Source of the DNA: Clostridiales bacterium
Lineage (GTDB): Bacteria; Bacillota; Clostridia; Lachnospirales; Lachnospiraceae
Direction: 5' to 3'
Length of the DNA stretch: 7,263 nucleotides
Assembly (NCBI GenBank): GCA_018369015.1
Contig: JAGZDD010000189.1
Location: forward strand, 1 to 7,263
Shown: positions 5,200 through 7,263 of the stretch, piece after piece
Layout: the number at the start of each line of letters is the position of its first letter
How positions within the stretch are numbered: the stretch's first letter is position 1
Program-made: the position numbers and the translations under genes
The notes under the pieces: generated by a model
What the model was told of the DNA's origin: nothing
Seen by the model: only the letters and a program-made list of their open reading frames with translations
Databases searched by the model: none

Positions 5200-5302
5200 T
5201 TAGGGTGTGCTTGAAAATTTTTTCAGAGTATAATGTCCGCGAAGTGAACGTCTGGCAGAGGTAGGGGCGGATGACGGGAATAAATTTTCAAACATACTCT
5301 AA
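5200..5302. mobile_element. MITE-like element with 25-base imperfect terminal inverted repeats
   Basis: The ends 5200-5224 and 5278-5302 pair over 25 bases with two mismatches (5210/5292, 5221/5281) and two G-T wobbles; both share the core TTGAAAATTT or its complement. An inner stem pairs 5234-5240 with 5267-5273. TA is found at both ends (5201-5202 and 5300-5301), which fits the TA target duplication of IS630/Tc1-mariner-type elements, but TA is also part of the palindromic pairing and so is weak proof. There is no coding capacity. A perfect TATAAT at 5229-5234 lacks a good -35 box. It lies just upstream of the ATPase gene's ribosome binding site. Confidence 0.7.
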
Positions 5303-5340
5303 GAAGAACTCTACATTATAAGATAAGGAGGGCAATCGTT

Positions 5341-6879
5341 GTGAAAGAAAGTAATGCAATTGAGCTAAAGCAGATTACGAAACGCTTTGGCTCTGTCCTG
5401 GCCAATGACCATGTGGATCTGACCTTAAGGAAGTCGGAGATACTGGCAATCCTTGGGGAAAACGGCAGCGGAAAAACGACCCTGATGAATATGATTTATG
5501 GGATTTATCATCCGGATGAAGGACAGATTTTTGTGCATGGCAAGGCGGTGAGTATCCGTTCCCCGAAGGATTCCTTCGAGCTTGGCATAGGAATGGTTCA
5601 TCAGCATTTTAAGCTGGTTGATGTGCTGACTGCGGCAGAGAATATCATTTTAGGGCTTCCCGGGAAGCAAATGCTCAATATGAAAAAGGTTGTCGAAGAG
5701 ATTAATGAGCTGACACGCAAATATGGCTTTGAATTGAATCCTATGGAAAAGGTTTATCAAATGTCCGTATCTCAGAAACAGACAGTGGAAATTGTTAAAA
5801 TGCTTTACCGCGGCGCTAAAATATTAATTCTTGACGAGCCGACTGCGGTGCTGACGCCTCAGGAGGCGGACCGGCTTTTTGATGTTCTCCGAAATATGCG
5901 CAATGACGGGTGTTCCATTATTATTATTACCCATAAGCTCCAGGAGGTTCTAGCACTGTCTGACCGGGTAGCAATTTTGCGCAAGGGCCGTTATATTGAT
6001 ACTGTAGATACAAAGGATGCGGATGTCAATATGCTTTCGGAGATGATGGTCGGCGCGAAGGTTGACTTAAACATTGAACGTCCGGAACCGGAAAATGTAG
6101 CAAAACGTCTGGAGCTTAAAGGCGTTACATGTAAAAATAAAGAGGGCATAAAAACACTGGACGATGTGGATCTGGTTGTAAATAGCGGAGAGATTCTCGG
6201 AATTGCGGGGATTTCCGGGAGCGGGCAAAAAGAGCTTTTAGAGGCTATCGCCGGTTTGCAGCCTGTGGCCGAAGGAAAGATAGATTTTATTAGTGATGAC
6301 AATAAAATAAAGGATCTGTCAAAAATGGACTCTGTCGAAATACAAAAGCTGGGCGTCAGCCTGGCCTTTGTTCCTGAGGACCGTATCGGTATGGGGCTTG
6401 TAGGGGCTATGGATATGACAGATAATATGATGCTGCGCAGCTACCGCCGGGGCCGGGGCGCATTTTTGGACCGCAAGACGCCGGGAAAGCTGGCGGTAAA
6501 GATAAAGGACCAGCTCGAGGTTATGACGCCGAGCATTTCCTCACCGGTAAGCCGTATGTCCGGCGGAAATGTACAGAAGGTGCTTGTTGGCCGGGAAATT
6601 TCCCAAAATCCTAAGGTTTTGATGGTTGCTTATCCGACCCGGGGAATTGATATTAATTCTTCCCATACAATTTATCATCTTTTAAATGAGCAGAAGAAAA
6701 ACGGCGTTGCTGTGATTTGCGTGATTGAAGATTTGGATGTTGTTTTAGAGCTTTGTGACCGGATTGCCGTATTGTGCGGCGGAAAGGTAAGCGGCGTTGT
6801 TGACGGGAAAACGGCCACAAAGGAAGGCATTGGCCTTCTGATGACAAAGCATGAGAAGGGAGGCGCTGTGAATGATTAA
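5341..6879 (+). CDS. ABC transporter ATPase, two nucleotide-binding domains (nucleoside importer, NupO-like)
   Basis: A 512-aa cytoplasmic ATPase energising the importer, with two fused ABC domains as in NupO/RbsA-type proteins. Domain 1: Walker A GENGSGKT (39-46), Q-loop Q88, signature-like MSVSQKQ (141-147), Walker B ILILDEPT (161-168) and H-loop H198. Domain 2: degenerate Walker A GISGSGQK (290-297), signature MSGGNVQK (406-413) and AYPTRGID (430-437) in place of a standard Walker B. Its second site is therefore probably non-hydrolytic, as is normal for this family. The start is GTG 5341, eight bases after AAGGAGGG (5325-5332); no ATG nearby is better placed. The last eight bases overlap the permease gene, implying coupled translation. 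It is separated from the lipoprotein gene by a terminator and a MITE-like element. Its own promoter is not evident. Confidence 0.94.
   Translation: MKESNAIELKQITKRFGSVLANDHVDLTLRKSEILAILGENGSGKTTLMNMIYGIYHPDEGQIFVHGKAVSIRSPKDSFELGIGMVHQHFKLVDVLTAAENIILGLPGKQMLNMKKVVEEINELTRKYGFELNPMEKVYQMSVSQKQTVEIVKMLYRGAKILILDEPTAVLTPQEADRLFDVLRNMRNDGCSIIIITHKLQEVLALSDRVAILRKGRYIDTVDTKDADVNMLSEMMVGAKVDLNIERPEPENVAKRLELKGVTCKNKEGIKTLDDVDLVVNSGEILGIAGISGSGQKELLEAIAGLQPVAEGKIDFISDDNKIKDLSKMDSVEIQKLGVSLAFVPEDRIGMGLVGAMDMTDNMMLRSYRRGRGAFLDRKTPGKLAVKIKDQLEVMTPSISSPVSRMSGGNVQKVLVGREISQNPKVLMVAYPTRGIDINSSHTIYHLLNEQKKNGVAVICVIEDLDVVLELCDRIAVLCGGKVSGVVDGKTATKEGIGLLMTKHEKGGAVND
6856..6863 (+). promoter_or_regulatory. 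Ribosome binding site of the permease inside the ATPase gene
   Basis: AAGGGAGG lies eight bases before ATG 6872, within the last codons of the ATPase gene. It confirms the overlapping start of the permease and suggests translational coupling. Confidence 0.75.
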
Positions 6880-7263
6880 GGAACCATTTTTAAAAATGTC
6901 AAAAAGAGAAAAGATCGGCTGGCCTAAAGCCCTGCTGATCCGCGCTGTTGCCCTGATTTTATCTCTTGTGCTTTGCGCAGTTGTGATTTTTGCCCTTGTG
7001 CGGATGAATCCTTTGGATGTTTATAAGGCCATTTTTGACGGTGCCCTTGGCTCAGAGCGGCGGATATGGATTACGCTGCGTGATACGATGGTGTTGCTGT
7101 GTATTTCAATCGGCCTTGCCCCGGCATTTAAAATGCGTTTTTGGAATATCGGTGCCGAAGGCCAGATTCTTGTAGGCGGAGCTGCTTCTGCCGCTTTGAT
7201 GATTTATGCGGGAGACGCCCTGCCAACGCCGGTGCTTTTAATCACTATGTTTGCGGCCAGCGC
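6872..7263 (+). CDS. ABC transporter permease (NupP-like), N-terminal part (cut by window edge)
   Basis: Starts at ATG 6872, overlapping the ATPase stop by eight bases, and is open for 130 codons plus two bases to the edge. The visible protein begins MIKEPFLKMSKREKIG. It has a first membrane segment around residues 20-43 (LLIRAVALILSLVLCAVVIF), and further hydrophobic stretches around 72-86, 99-113 and from 119. The motif FKMRFWNIGAEGQILVGG (86-103) is the hallmark of sugar/nucleoside permeases of the BPD_transp_2 type (NupP/BmpB-like). In such importers this permease pairs with a second one (NupQ-like), usually encoded next and here outside the window. It should form half of the channel in the cytoplasmic membrane. 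Members are usually about 350-370 aa, so roughly a third is seen. Confidence 0.93.
   Translation, partial: MIKEPFLKMSKREKIGWPKALLIRAVALILSLVLCAVVIFALVRMNPLDVYKAIFDGALGSERRIWITLRDTMVLLCISIGLAPAFKMRFWNIGAEGQILVGGAASAALMIYAGDALPTPVLLITMFAAS

Noticed and set aside
5229..5234. TATAAT in the MITE-like element as the ATPase promoter
   Set aside because: The only -35-like TTGAAA (5211-5216) is 12 bases away, too close; no match is seen at 16-18 bases.
6208..6657. Broken Walker motifs in the second ATPase domain as a sign of decay
   Set aside because: Degenerate GxxGxGQ and AxPTRG motifs are normal for the second domain of nucleoside and sugar importer ATPases of this type.

Overview
The window looks like chromosomal DNA from a low-to-mid GC Gram-positive anaerobe of the class Clostridia, most likely a Lachnospiraceae-type gut bacterium. 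The grounds are the L32 and YceD protein sequences, strong AAGGAGG-type ribosome binding sites, sigma-A promoters with 17-base spacers, the neighbourhood tmcAL / ackA / yceD / rpmF, and an Ala/Gly/Gln-rich lipoprotein linker. This placement is inference from recognition; no search was run.

Left part (1-2952), housekeeping: the N-terminal 180 codons of tmcAL (tRNA-Met cytidine acetate ligase) run leftward off the edge. Divergent from it is ackA (acetate kinase, complete, catalytic residues intact). A 298-base gap after ackA holds a roughly 196-base element that folds as a cloverleaf with imperfect terminal inverted repeats. A fully consensus promoter then drives yceD and rpmF (ribosomal protein L32, zinc-ribbon form), closed by an intrinsic terminator. 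The phosphotransacetylase gene (pta) usually upstream of ackA and the plsX-acpP genes usually downstream of rpmF are absent from their expected places.

Middle part (2953-3799): a small protein of unknown function (105 aa) with its own promoter, then a 330-base AT-rich, hairpin-dense non-coding stretch. This stretch contains a promoter and an approximately 218-nt structured leader in front of the next gene.

Right part (3800-7263): a nucleoside-type ABC importer resembling B. subtilis NupNOPQ. It consists of a BMP/PnrA-family lipoprotein (complete), a two-domain ATPase (complete) and the start of the first permease, whose start codon overlaps the end of the ATPase gene. A strong terminator, a second long hairpin and a 103-base MITE-like inverted-repeat element lie between the lipoprotein and ATPase genes, so the binding protein can be made in excess over the membrane complex. 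The second permease would lie beyond the right edge.

I found no CRISPR array, tRNA, rRNA, transposase or phage gene. The least explained parts are the cloverleaf element (1947-2142), the importer leader (about 3582-3799), the MITE-like insertion (5200-5302) and the orphan 105-aa gene.
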